Of a stretch of 64,000 bases of DNA, positions 52,787 to 61,639 are shown piece after piece. The stretch's first letter is position 1. Each line of letters opens with the position of its first letter. The position numbers and the translations under genes were made by a program. Under the pieces are notes generated by a model, which saw nothing but the letters and a program-made list of their open reading frames with translations, was not told where the DNA came from and did no database searches. The stretch is from Pacificimonas aurantium (GTDB taxonomy: Bacteria > Pseudomonadota > Alphaproteobacteria > Sphingomonadales > Sphingomonadaceae). The DNA lies in the NCBI RefSeq assembly GCF_020092905.1, contig NZ_JAGSGB010000001.1, positions 62,001 to 126,000 of the forward strand. The letters run 5' to 3'.

Positions 52787-53929
52787 CTACTTAAAGGTGC
52801 CGGCGCGACCCAATGCCTTCTCGGCTCCATCGACCAGGTCGCGCATCACTTCGGCGGCAGGTCGGATCGAATCGATCAGGCCGATGCCTTGCCCCGCGAA
52901 GCCGGGGATGACATCCTTGCGCTCGGCCCTGATCCCGGAGGCCATGACCGGGCCAGAAATCATCGACTGATAGGGCATCGGCAGAGGTTCCTTTCCGGCC
53001 TGCACCCAGGCGTCGGCCCACTTGTTGCGGATCATGCGCGCCGGTTTGCCGGTAAGCGATCGACTAACGACCGTATCGGCGTCGCCGCTTTCGGTGATCG
53101 CCTCTTTCTGGAAGCGCTCGATGCCCGCTTCCTCGGTCGCGAGAAATGCCGTGCCGACCCACGCGCCCTCTGCCCCCAGCATCATCGCAGCGGCAACACC
53201 CCGGCCATCCGAGATACCGCCGGCCCCGAGGACGGGAACACGATCGCCAACGGCATCGACCACCTGGGGAATCAACGAAATTGTCCCGATCGGCGAGTTG
53301 TGACCGCCGCCATCGTGACCTTGCGCGACGATCATGTCGATGCCCGATCCAACGACTTGCTCGGCGTGCTTGACCTTGCCAATCACCGCCATGACCTTGG
53401 TGCCATTGGCATGGAGCCGATCCATCCACGGTTCAGGATTGCCAAGGCCGGCAGCATAAACCGGCACCTTTTCCTCGATCACCACTTCCATCTGCGCTTC
53501 GAAGAATTCCTTCGAGAACAACTGCGGGCCGCCCTTGCCCATTTCAGGCGCGCCCGCCGCCCGCATGGCGGCGGCGGCATCGACCTCCGGAAGCTCTTCA
53601 CGATCCATGAAGTCGCGCGTGAACTGCTGATATTCGCCCATCAGATCCATGGGATTTTGGGGTGCAGCACCGCTTTGAGGGGCAGAGCCGCGCCTGACCG
53701 ACGCGGGGAGCAGCGTATCGACACCGAAAGGTTTGTCGGTCAATTCCCGGGTCTGGCGAATCCAGTCGCGCAACTGATCGGGAGAGCACGCCGCAGCACC
53801 CAGGACCCCGAGCCCCCCGGCATTCGAAACCGCGGCCGCCAGCGCAGGAACGCTCGCCCCACCCATGCCGGCAAGCAGGATCGGGTACCGGATACCCAAC
53901 ATTTCGCAAATTCGGCTTTTCAACGCCAT
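52787..53929 (-). CDS. Nitronate monooxygenase family flavoprotein
   Basis: A 380-aa FMN TIM-barrel protein. The ATG at 53929 has a GGGAAGGAA ribosome site. It shows RICEMLGIRYPILLAGMGG, the phosphate-binding region AQGHDGGGHNSPIGT with the active-site His, and VLGAGGISDGRGVAAAMML. The family includes nitronate monooxygenases and, in catabolic clusters, enoyl-ACP reductase-like or unknown flavoproteins. It is the first gene of the leftward operon, just behind the GntR regulator gene. The true substrate is unlikely to be inferred from the name. Confidence 0.88.
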   Translation of the reverse strand: MALKSRICEMLGIRYPILLAGMGGASVPALAAAVSNAGGLGVLGAAACSPDQLRDWIRQTRELTDKPFGVDTLLPASVRRGSAPQSGAAPQNPMDLMGEYQQFTRDFMDREELPEVDAAAAMRAAGAPEMGKGGPQLFSKEFFEAQMEVVIEEKVPVYAAGLGNPEPWMDRLHANGTKVMAVIGKVKHAEQVVGSGIDMIVAQGHDGGGHNSPIGTISLIPQVVDAVGDRVPVLGAGGISDGRGVAAAMMLGAEGAWVGTAFLATEEAGIERFQKEAITESGDADTVVSRSLTGKPARMIRNKWADAWVQAGKEPLPMPYQSMISGPVMASGIRAERKDVIPGFAGQGIGLIDSIRPAAEVMRDLVDGAEKALGRAGTFK

Positions 53930-53979
53930 TTTTCCTTCCCAATCAGTGTCCGCAGACACGCTCAAAACCATTCGAAATT

Positions 53980-54708
53980 CTACAGCTGCCCCCACCTCAC
54001 CCGCTGTGAAACCAGCTCCGGACTGCGCTCCGAAAGATATACGGCAGAGCCCGCCACCAACCGGCCCATTGCGCGACGCGCCGCGGGGCTGTCGCCAGTC
54101 CGCACCGCCTCGAAAATCCGCACCAGGAATTTGATCTGCATTGCCCGTTCCTGTGCCGAATATCCCAGCGAATTGGAAAATTCGCGCGTCAATAGATGCA
54201 TCGCAGAGGTCATCAGACCGAACAGTGGATTGCCGCTCGCCCAACCCAGCAAGTCGTGAAACCTGCGATTAAGTTCCTCGAACTGATCGGAAGCTTCATG
54301 ACGCCTCAATTCCGCCAGACACCCTGCCAGTGCACTGAGATCGGCGGTGGTCGCACGTTGCGCGGCATACGCGGCCACATCGGGTGCGATTGCTTCGCGC
54401 AACTCAAGCAAACCACGCAGATCGGCTTCCATGAAATGGAGTATCAGCGAAAGGCTGTTTGCAAAATCGCCGGTCTGCGGCCGAGCGACGACAGGACCTC
54501 CACCACGGCCGAGCTGGAGATGGATGACTCCCTGCAACTCCAGGAACCGCAAAGCCTCCCGCAAAGTTGCGCGCGCAACCTCATAGCGCGCGAGCATTTC
54601 ATCTTCGCGCGGAAGCCTGTCACCCGGGTTATGACGGCCTGCTTCGATGTCCCGCACAATGCTTTGCGCAAGAGAAAGGGCACGCTTGGCCTTCTTTACC
54701 GCTGGCAT
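53980..54708 (-). CDS. GntR family regulator, FadR/FCD type
   Basis: A 242-aa regulator. The N-terminal winged helix (AQSIVRDIEAGRHNPGDRLP, MLARYEVARATLREALRFLE) is followed by the FCD ligand domain (LLELREAIAPDVAAYAA, with metal-type His in RFHDLLGWASGNPLF). FCD regulators bind organic acids or acyl-CoAs. It lies 50 bases upstream of the nitronate monooxygenase gene on the same strand and divergent from the P450 gene, so it probably controls both from the shared intergenic region. Confidence 0.9.
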   Translation of the reverse strand: MPAVKKAKRALSLAQSIVRDIEAGRHNPGDRLPREDEMLARYEVARATLREALRFLELQGVIHLQLGRGGGPVVARPQTGDFANSLSLILHFMEADLRGLLELREAIAPDVAAYAAQRATTADLSALAGCLAELRRHEASDQFEELNRRFHDLLGWASGNPLFGLMTSAMHLLTREFSNSLGYSAQERAMQIKFLVRIFEAVRTGDSPAARRAMGRLVAGSAVYLSERSPELVSQRVRWGQL

Positions 54709-54740
54709 CTGCCACCCATCAGCACACCCGCACCTGATTT

Positions 54741-54838
54741 AAAAAACGGTATAAGGATTGCTGCAACCCTTTGCCGTCTCGGCTCACTATCCGACGGGGC
54801 TGGCGGAAGCAAGTGGCTAAAAGAGTATACGGTTTATT
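54741..54838. promoter_or_regulatory. Inverted 13-base motif pair between GntR and P450 genes
   Basis: AAAAAACGGTATA (54741-54753) and, on the other strand, AATAAACCGTATA (54838-54826) match at 11 of 13 positions and face each other. They are the best candidates for operators or symmetric promoter elements of the divergent GntR and P450 transcripts. Confidence 0.5.
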
Positions 54839-54911
54839 GACTGCGTGAGATCTCTGCCTTATGGATTGCTTAGGTCGATCGGGCCTGAAATGTGAAAGGA
54901 AGCGACCGCTT

Positions 54912-56174
54912 ATGGACAGCCAGATCGCCGAGCCGGATGCCGCGGCGAGGATCGCGTCAATTCCGATCGAGGAAATCGACGTGGCCCGGCCGAGCCTGTT
55001 TCAGAACGATACGATCGGCCTGTTTTTCGACAGGTTGCGCGCCGAAGATCCCGTCCACTACTGCCGCGAGAGCCATGTCGGCCCCTACTGGTCCATCACC
55101 AAGTTCGACGACATCATGGCGGTGGACACCAATCACAAGGTATTCTCCTCGGAGGCGAAGCTCGGCGGGATCGCGATCCAGGACATGCATTCGGCGGAGG
55201 GCGCGCTGGAACTCGAGATGTTCATAGCGATGGACCCGCCCAAGCACGACCAGCAGCGCAAGGCGGTGACGCCGGCCGTTGCTCCCTCCAACCTGCAGCT
55301 GCTCGAACCGGTCATCCGTGAACGCGCAGGAGAGATTCTCGATGAACTCCCGGTTGGCGAAGATTTCGACTGGGTGGACAGGGTTGCAGTCGAACTGACG
55401 ACGATGACGCTGGCGACCCTGTTCGATTTCCCTTGGAAGGAACGGCGCAAGCTGACGCGCTGGTCCGATGTGGCAACGGCGGCACCTGAAACCGGGATCG
55501 TCGAATCTTACGAGGCGCGGCGCGAAGAACTGATCGGTTGCGCAATGTATTTCAAAACTTTGTGGGACGAACGGATAAACGAGGAACCGAAGAACGACCT
55601 TATCTCGATGATGGCTCATTCTCCCGCGACGCGCGACATGCCGTTCCTCGAGTTTCTCGGAAATCTGATGCTACTGATCGTCGGCGGAAACGACACGACC
55701 CGTAATTCCATCAGCGGCGGGGTGCTCGCCCTGAACCAAAACCCGGACGAGTACGCGAAACTCGATTCGGATCCTTCGCTCATTGGGAAGATGGTTCCGG
55801 AAATTATCCGTTGGCAGACCCCGCTCACCCATATGCGCCGAACCGCGCTGGAGGATTGGGAGATCGGCGGCAAGCCGATCAGGAAGGGCGATAAGGTGGT
55901 GATGTGGTATCTCTCGGGCAACCGCGACGAGAGTGCGATCGAACGCGCGGACCAGTTCATCATCGACCGGAAAAATCCGCGTCATCACCTTTCATTCGGC
56001 TATGGCATCCACCGGTGCATGGGAAACCGGCTCGCGGAACTGCAGCTGCGGATCATCTGGGAGGAAATTCACAAGCGTTTTTCCCGGGTCGAAGTCACTG
56101 GCGAGCCGGAGCGACTTTATTCAAATCTCGTACGCGGGATCACCAGAATGCCGGTGCGGCTGCACGCCCGCTGA
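54912..56174 (+). CDS. Cytochrome P450, CYP153-like
   Basis: A 420-aa soluble P450. The I-helix GGNDTT is at residues 258-263, the ExxR (EIIR) at 297-300, and the haem loop FGYGIHRCMG has its Cys ligand at 369. IVGGNDTTRNSISGGVLALN and HRCMGNRLAELQLRIIWEE are characteristic of CYP153, terminal alkane and fatty-acid hydroxylases, though substrates vary. The ATG at 54912 is chosen over upstream in-frame starts for its match to family length. A matching ferredoxin follows 28 bases downstream; a reductase gene is not nearby. Confidence 0.92.
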   Translation: MDSQIAEPDAAARIASIPIEEIDVARPSLFQNDTIGLFFDRLRAEDPVHYCRESHVGPYWSITKFDDIMAVDTNHKVFSSEAKLGGIAIQDMHSAEGALELEMFIAMDPPKHDQQRKAVTPAVAPSNLQLLEPVIRERAGEILDELPVGEDFDWVDRVAVELTTMTLATLFDFPWKERRKLTRWSDVATAAPETGIVESYEARREELIGCAMYFKTLWDERINEEPKNDLISMMAHSPATRDMPFLEFLGNLMLLIVGGNDTTRNSISGGVLALNQNPDEYAKLDSDPSLIGKMVPEIIRWQTPLTHMRRTALEDWEIGGKPIRKGDKVVMWYLSGNRDESAIERADQFIIDRKNPRHHLSFGYGIHRCMGNRLAELQLRIIWEEIHKRFSRVEVTGEPERLYSNLVRGITRMPVRLHAR

Positions 56175-56202
56175 CCCTCGATACCGAAATGCGGAGTTCA
56201 AG

Positions 56203-56529
56203 ATGATCAACATCACGTTCGTGGCGAGCGACGGAGAGCGGCGGAAGGTCGAAATTGAGGAAGGCGAGACAGCCAGGGAAGCGGCACTGTACAACGACGT
56301 GCCGGGTATCGATGGCGATTGCGGAGGGGTGTGTGCTTGCGCGACCTGTCATGTACACGTCGACCCCGAATGGATCGACAAGGTCGGCCGTTTGACGGAC
56401 GGCAGCATGGAAGCCGACCTTCTGCAGTTCGCCGAGGGTACGACGGAATTTAGTCGTTTGGCATGTCAAATTAACATGAAGTCAATTCTGGATGGACTTG
56501 TGCTGCACGTGCCTGATAAGCAATATTGA
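56203..56529 (+). CDS. [2Fe-2S] ferredoxin, putidaredoxin type
   Basis: A 108-aa adrenodoxin/putidaredoxin-type ferredoxin. The cluster ligands are Cys40, Cys46, Cys49 and Cys88 (DCGGVCACATC, LACQI); an extra Cys44 lies between them. The C-terminus VLHVPDKQY ends with an aromatic residue, as needed for P450 docking in putidaredoxin. It should deliver electrons to the adjacent P450. Its reductase must be encoded elsewhere. Confidence 0.92.
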   Translation: MINITFVASDGERRKVEIEEGETAREAALYNDVPGIDGDCGGVCACATCHVHVDPEWIDKVGRLTDGSMEADLLQFAEGTTEFSRLACQINMKSILDGLVLHVPDKQY

Positions 56530-56620
56530 ATTGCTCGTCGCAACCAAGCCGATGGTGCCAAGCAGCCTCTAGTATCATATGTGTCACAGAGGCTGACCAT
56601 GACTAAAATTGATTTTTTCG

Positions 56621-56852
56621 TGACCTGACCCCCTGATTTTCCTCCAGTCTCGATTAGAGTGTGCTGAAGGAAGCTGAGGCGGGAGCGAAGACCGCCGACC
56701 TAGCGCGGCGGCACGGTGTCTCCGAAGCGACGATCTACAACTGGAAGTCGAAGTACGCCAGGCTGGAGTTGTCCGAGGCCCGGCGGCTGAAGAAGCTCGA
56801 GTGCGAGAACGCGAAGCTCAAGCGACTTCTGGCTGATGCGATGCTCGACCAG
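56621..56852 (+). mobile_element. Remnant of an IS3 family element (inverted relative of the copy at 41 kb)
   Basis: It starts with the IS end TGACCTGACCCCCTGATTTT, runs through CGATTAGAG, then has lost about 65 bases including the orfA start, and resumes with the orfA coding ([51 protein letters not shown]) up to about 56852. Its orientation is opposite to the complete copy; both have the orfA-side end facing the catabolic island. Confidence 0.85.
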
Positions 56853-56993
56853 GTGACCGGCCCCCACGGAGTGGTCGGTGTTGGTCGTTAGTGCATTGTC
56901 GGCTCAGGCGTGCGGCAAGCTGCGCATACGTAATCGTGGCGTGAAGGCCGCCTTGTCGAGGCAGAGGCCGCTAGCCACTGATGGCTGCGATGA

Positions 56994-58571
56994 TGGACGC
57001 TAGCGAGCAGCAGGGAGCGAGTAGTCATACGAGCGGTCGTAAGAGTACTTGCATCGAAGTCGTCGGGAGATATCGTCAGGGTCGCCTGGCTTCTAGGCGG
57101 CGCGATAAACACGCCGTGCCAAGGCGAAGATGGGGCCGTTTGGCGCCTAGGCACTGGCGCCCAACTCCTTCAGAGCTTTCCAGAAAGCCTCTCGGCGGCC
57201 ATTGACGCCGCGCAGGCTCAGTTGCCTCATCCTGAACAGACGAGTCCGGCGCTCGGCAGGCTGCGGAGGCTCGCGAAGACATCGGAGCTGCCAGCTGGGA
57301 TTCGCGAGGAGCTTAGAGCCGTACTCCGGTCATGGGATAGGCCTCTCCCCTACGCGACCCGGCTGTCGCTAGCTCGAAAACATGAGAACCTTCTGACCCT
57401 AAAGGACGCGGTAAAGCGCATAGGAATAAGCGCCTCAGAAGCGGCAGCCCTTCGTGACGCCAGTTTGATGGAGGTTCATCGCATAGGAGGCAACGAACGC
57501 AAGATCGCTTGGGTTACTAGAGCGGAAGCCGCCCGCCTTTCCTGCATATTTCGTGACGCGATCTCGCCGTGGTCCTTGAAGTCGGTATACGGGATTGCGC
57601 CCCTTCAAGCCGCTCAGCTCGCGGCGTCAGGACTGATTGATCGCTGCCAAAGCCCGGAAGTTTCGTTTGTTTCTGGTGCGGGATTCTACTCGCGCCAAAG
57701 CATCGACGATTTTATTGAGGAACTCTCCCCCGCAGTTGAGCGAATTGAGGAGACGAGCGGCTGGATCAAATTGGACACCGCACTCCAGATGGTGGGCGGA
57801 CGTCCGAAGCCGTGGGCGGCTCTACTGCAACGGGTCCTCGAAAGCCGATTTTACTACCTTGGCACGACCAGCGGTACGCTGCGCCTAGACGGGCTATACC
57901 TCCGGCGCTCGGAATCCTGGCACATCAAGAGAATGAACTCGGATGGGAAATGGGATCTTGCTGACGAACTTCCCGATGGCTTCATGATCGGAGACCTCGA
58001 TGCCATGGGTTACCTCAATTGCACGCCCAATGCTTTTTACGACCACGTGAAACCTGCCCTCAGGGCGCGGAGGGACACCGAAAACTTTGGAATTCGCGAC
58101 GTCCACGCATTTGCGCAGACCTATGCCTCAACAAAGGAAATCTCGGCTTACTATGGGCTTCCCTGCCGAGAGATTAGCGCTGAACTCAAACGCGCTGGAT
58201 ACAAACCTCGATTCGGTGGTAGTTTCTGGCGCAGGGGCGATGCCTTCGGCACGCTTTTCAGAGATCTTGACGTACTTACAGATACTCCATCTCTGTTCCG
58301 CCAGCGAACCGGAACCGGTGTACGGCCCCTGAGCGACGGGGAGTTTGCGAAGCTCAGCAATCTTATCCCGTGCTGCCGGACCTCCCGGCGATGCCTTAAC
58401 GACCGATCACTCATCAACGGAATCATCTGGAAGGCTTCAACAAAGAAGGCTTGGTCGAGCATGCCTCCTGAGTTGGGAAACGTGAGCGAGATGAAGCGCG
58501 GATTCGAACACCTGCGAGACAACGGCGGTCTCACTCGGATCGCTCGGGCCTTAGCCGGGGATAGCCGATGA
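56994..58571 (+). pseudogene. Multi-HTH protein with C-terminal DUF4096-like domain, N-terminally truncated
   Basis: An open frame begins after a TGA at 56991 without any start codon before TTG 57222, yet its first part (SGDIVRVAWLLGGAINTPCQ, GAQLLQSFPESLSAAIDAAQ) already looks coding. Several winged-helix-like repeats follow (LLTLKDAVKRIGISASEAAA, MIGDLDAMGYLNCTPNAFYD, TKEISAYYGLPCREISAELK), a layout like the C-terminal region of TniQ-type transposon targeting proteins. The last 80 residues (PLSDGEFAKLSNLIP, NDRSLINGIIWKASTKKAW, MKRGFEHLRDNGGL) match the DUF4096 N-terminal domain of IS5 transposases. Function unknown; TniQ relation is a guess. Confidence 0.5.
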
Positions 58572-58735
58572 TAGGATGGCCGAACGGTGTAGCGGTCGAC
58601 TGCTGTCGACCTCCTCAGATGGCGAGGGTCGGCCGGCACTATATTTCCGGTATTTCGACCTTTCCAAAGAAAGAAGCCGTATACTGCCGCCACCATCGCG
58701 GGCCGTCGCATCATCTACCGCTGTGGGTGTTTCCG

Positions 58736-59545
58736 ACACATGCGCGCTATCTGCGGCTTATCATCTCGATGCTGCTCTACCGCATGGAGGAGATCGGGCT
58801 GGAAAAACCGGCCAGCGGACATTCAGTCCTGTTCATTCTCGATGAATTTGCATCGCTGGGCCATATGGACATGCTGGAAAAGGCCGCTGGCCTCATGGCA
58901 GGTTATGGCGTGAAGCTGTGGCCGATCGTCCAGGACCTCACTCAGATCAAGAAGCACTACCGCGAAAGCTGGGAGACGTTTCTCGCCAATGCAGGCGCGA
59001 TGACATTCTTCGCGAACAGTGATCTGACCACACTGGAATGGCTCTCCAAACGTATGGGCGAAACCGAGGTCATTCGCGAAAATAAGGGCAGCTCAACATC
59101 GGAAACCAAGGGCACGAGCGAGACCAATGGCACCAGCCAGCAGGAAGGCGAGAGCTACACCGACACCCGGTCACAAACCGAAGCCGACATGGCTCCGCTC
59201 AGCCAACTCGCAACAGTTCAGGGCGGGCAATCCATTTTCGATGTCTTCACCAGGCGCTTTGAAAAATCGACAGCACAGAGCCACCAGACGGGGAGAAGCG
59301 AAGGCGCATCGAGCCAGAAATCAGAATCTCATTCGACGGCTGAAAGTTCGTCCACAACGGCAGGCCGATCACGATCAGAGCAGATCATCAAAACAGGCCT
59401 GATGACAGTCGATGAGATCGCCGCGCACTTTGCCCGCGAAACTGGCCGCATGATTGCCTTTGTCAGTGGCAAGGGGCCTTACGCGATCAACCGAACCCCA
59501 TATTTCGCGGACGAGGCTTTCACCGAGTTGCTGAAGCGCGACTAG
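58736..59545 (+). pseudogene. TraG/VirD4-type coupling protein, C-terminal fragment
   Basis: 269 codons of the ATPase C-terminal half: THARYLRLIISMLLYRMEE, the Walker B VLFILDEFASLGHM, KLWPIVQDLTQIKKHYRESW and AMTFFANSDLTTLEWLSKRM. A long low-complexity Ser/Thr/Glu/Gln-rich stretch follows, then SEQIIKTGLMTVDEIAAHFA. The Walker A half is absent: homology begins abruptly at 58736, after an unrelated sequence. An intact T4CP pumps DNA-relaxase complexes into the type IV secretion channel; this piece cannot. Confidence 0.82.
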
Positions 59546-59952
59546 CGCGAAGCAGATCGATCGAATGAAGGTGAGGCGGCGCGGTTATCCCGTGCTGCCT
59601 TTTTTGCCTTGTCGAGCAATTGCGTGGGCGGTTTTCGAGGCTGGTTTTTTACACCCTCGACTTTATCACGCAGCGCTTCGGCCCGCTTGATATGCGCCTG
59701 CCAATTTACGCCGTGCGCACCCATGCCACGCGGCTGGGGTGATCGCTCAGGCGCTGGCCCAAATTCCTTGTCTGCCTTGCGCGCTATCTTCGCCGCTTTA
59801 GCCTGCAATGTCTGCGACTTGGCGGTGTCGAAAGATGGCCTCGACGAATGAGGCGATGGAGCCTGATTGGAATTGGCCGGGCTCGCGCTTCGGACCTTTT
59901 TCGAGGCCGACCGGTCAAGTTGATGTGCGAAAGACGTGTTCCGATTGGTCAT
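59542..59952 (-). CDS. Hypothetical basic protein of a conjugation-type region
   Basis: A 136-aa, Lys/Arg/Ser/Pro-rich, probably disordered protein (FAHQLDRSASKKVRSASPAN, AAKIARKADKEFGPAPERSP, RAEALRDKVEGVKNQPRKPP). It is convergent with the coupling-protein fragment and overlaps its last four bases. No domain recognised. Similar basic proteins occur beside relaxase genes, but no relaxase is seen here. Confidence 0.5.
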   Translation of the reverse strand: MTNRNTSFAHQLDRSASKKVRSASPANSNQAPSPHSSRPSFDTAKSQTLQAKAAKIARKADKEFGPAPERSPQPRGMGAHGVNWQAHIKRAEALRDKVEGVKNQPRKPPTQLLDKAKKAARDNRAASPSFDRSASR

Positions 59953-60017
59953 GTCGGCTCTCCATAAAGAAGCCGCCCCGCGTATGAACGCGAGGCGGCT
60001 GGGTGGGCACGTCAGCC

Positions 60018-60782
60018 CTAGCGCTCTTGCTGCTCTAAAGGCGTCAGCAATTGCCCCTGAAATTGAGCAGGATCGGGGAGGCCGCGCAGATAGTCTTGGC
60101 TGAGGCTGCCCGCTCCACGACGGCCTGCATCGTTAAGTTGGTCGGCCATATCTGACCGGATATGATTGCCGACCTGGCAGAATTCGGGCATGAAAATGCA
60201 CCCGATATCAGCAGCGTTAGCTATGAAGGCATTTCCCGATTGGGTATCGCGAATTGCTTGTTGCCGGAATTGCAGCATGGTGCCTTCCATCTGATAGACG
60301 GCCTGCTGGATCATATTCGCCCGGTCATAAAGAGACTTGTAGGCCTCAACACCACTTTGCAGGCGAGCTTGTGTTTCCTGAAGCTCGACATTGTAGGCCA
60401 GCTCCACCTCTTTCAGTTTTTCCTGAAAGGCGAGCTCGGCAGCGCGTTCACCCTCAGCGCGCGCTTCGGAAATCTGCTGCTCTGCCTGAGAGCGATCCAT
60501 TACAGTGCCGCGCAGGATCGTGACCTCATATGTCGCGATTGCCTTGCCCACCAGTACGCTTGGCTTCCAATCATACGGCAAAACCAGTTGCGTCACACCG
60601 AGCAGGATGAAGAGCAGAACGCCAGGAGCGCCCATCGTCAGAATGAGACGCGCCCAGTTTCTCGGAACCGCGACCGGTTGCATAGGCTGAGCTCTGTGTG
60701 GCGGGGCAGCCGTACTGCCCCCACCCGCTGGTGCTTGAGCAAAGTCACGCGGACGGTTTGCTTTCATATTGTCGTGATTCAT
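60018..60782 (-). CDS. Membrane-anchored coiled-coil protein of a conjugation-type region
   Basis: A 254-aa protein: a proline-rich cytoplasmic N-terminus, one membrane helix (ILTMGAPGVLLFILLGVTQL, residues about 46-68) and a long amphipathic coiled coil (RSQAEQQISEARAEGERAAE, KEVELAYNVELQETQARLQS). Two Cys (IGCIFMPEFCQ) could form a disulfide in the periplasm. I do not recognise the family; location beside a coupling-protein fragment suggests a former mating-pair or plasmid gene. Confidence 0.55.
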   Translation of the reverse strand: MNHDNMKANRPRDFAQAPAGGGSTAAPPHRAQPMQPVAVPRNWARLILTMGAPGVLLFILLGVTQLVLPYDWKPSVLVGKAIATYEVTILRGTVMDRSQAEQQISEARAEGERAAELAFQEKLKEVELAYNVELQETQARLQSGVEAYKSLYDRANMIQQAVYQMEGTMLQFRQQAIRDTQSGNAFIANAADIGCIFMPEFCQVGNHIRSDMADQLNDAGRRGAGSLSQDYLRGLPDPAQFQGQLLTPLEQQER

Positions 60783-60868
60783 CGATGTAATCTCCGAGCT
60801 GAATTGATGCTCGGAAGATGCCTGACGGTGGCGGGACCAGGATTGGCCCCCGGCATCCCATGAATGGG

Positions 60869-61504
60869 CTAAGCCTGCCCCTCATTATCTTGCAGGGGGA
60901 ATTTGCGCATCAATTCCCAGATGACCCTGAAGAAGGCCGCGTCGGGCGCGATATTGTGCTCGTTCACAACAATGAGGCTGTCGGTCTTATAATCTAAAGG
61001 TTCAAACGGCCTTTGCTCTCGCTGTGAATGCGGCACGCCCGAAGCATCATTGAGAATTTCGACGATGTCGTATTTTGCATGAAGCTTGTTGTAATCGACA
61101 TACCGCATGACCTCTTTCATGTGACCGTCATTCCACGCGGCAAACCGATGGACTTTGTTGACGTTCTTGGTCGCAAAGATTCGGTTCAGCACCTCAATTT
61201 CAAAGAGGTGAGCATATTCCTGTTTCACGCCTTTGTAGTGGCGTTCATAAATATATTTAGCAGGCCGATCTTTCGGTGGCCTTCCTTCGACATTTTGAAC
61301 GTCCACCCGCATAGGGCCATGATCGAAAAGCAATTGCCTGATTTGCATGAAGCGGTGGCGGACGGTCGGCTCAGATAACTTGGTGGCCACTGCGGTTTCC
61401 CGCGCAGTCAGATTTTTGGCGAAGCACATCACCAATTTCCGCAGTCGATATTCTGAAATTTTTGCGTTGCGCGAGCGTCGATTTTTCTGCGTTTTTTCAG
61501 CCAT
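60869..61504 (-). CDS. HTH protein with transposase-like N-terminus
   Basis: A 211-aa protein. Residues 15-60 (KISEYRLRKLVMCFAKNLTA, RETAVATKLSEPTVRHRFMQ, IRQLLFDHGP) resemble the HTH that follows the zinc ribbon in IS1595-type transposases, but no zinc ribbon and no DDE/N catalytic core follow. The rest (KYIYERHYKGVKQEYAHLFE, RVIWELMRKFPLQDN) is unrecognised. A domesticated transposase used as DNA-binding regulator of the island is possible. Confidence 0.5.
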   Translation of the reverse strand: MAEKTQKNRRSRNAKISEYRLRKLVMCFAKNLTARETAVATKLSEPTVRHRFMQIRQLLFDHGPMRVDVQNVEGRPPKDRPAKYIYERHYKGVKQEYAHLFEIEVLNRIFATKNVNKVHRFAAWNDGHMKEVMRYVDYNKLHAKYDIVEILNDASGVPHSQREQRPFEPLDYKTDSLIVVNEHNIAPDAAFFRVIWELMRKFPLQDNEGQA

Positions 61505-61639
61505 TTGCTTCCCGGAATTTTTCGAGAATTCCGGGCTCTTCTTTCGTTGTTCGTTTCCCCGGAATGCATTTTACCCATAGTTGGTGCGGCACTGTCACGT
61601 CGCGTGGCACATCAAATCCAAAACGCATGGAGGTGCGCA

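Noticed and set aside
52748-54259. 503-aa open frame on the plus strand
   Set aside because: Antisense to the nitronate monooxygenase gene; His- and Arg-rich shadow composition without motifs.
56853-56993. Second IS end starting GTGACCGGCCCCC
   Set aside because: The sequence after the IS3 break resembles an IS-type end, but no partner end or transposase was found.
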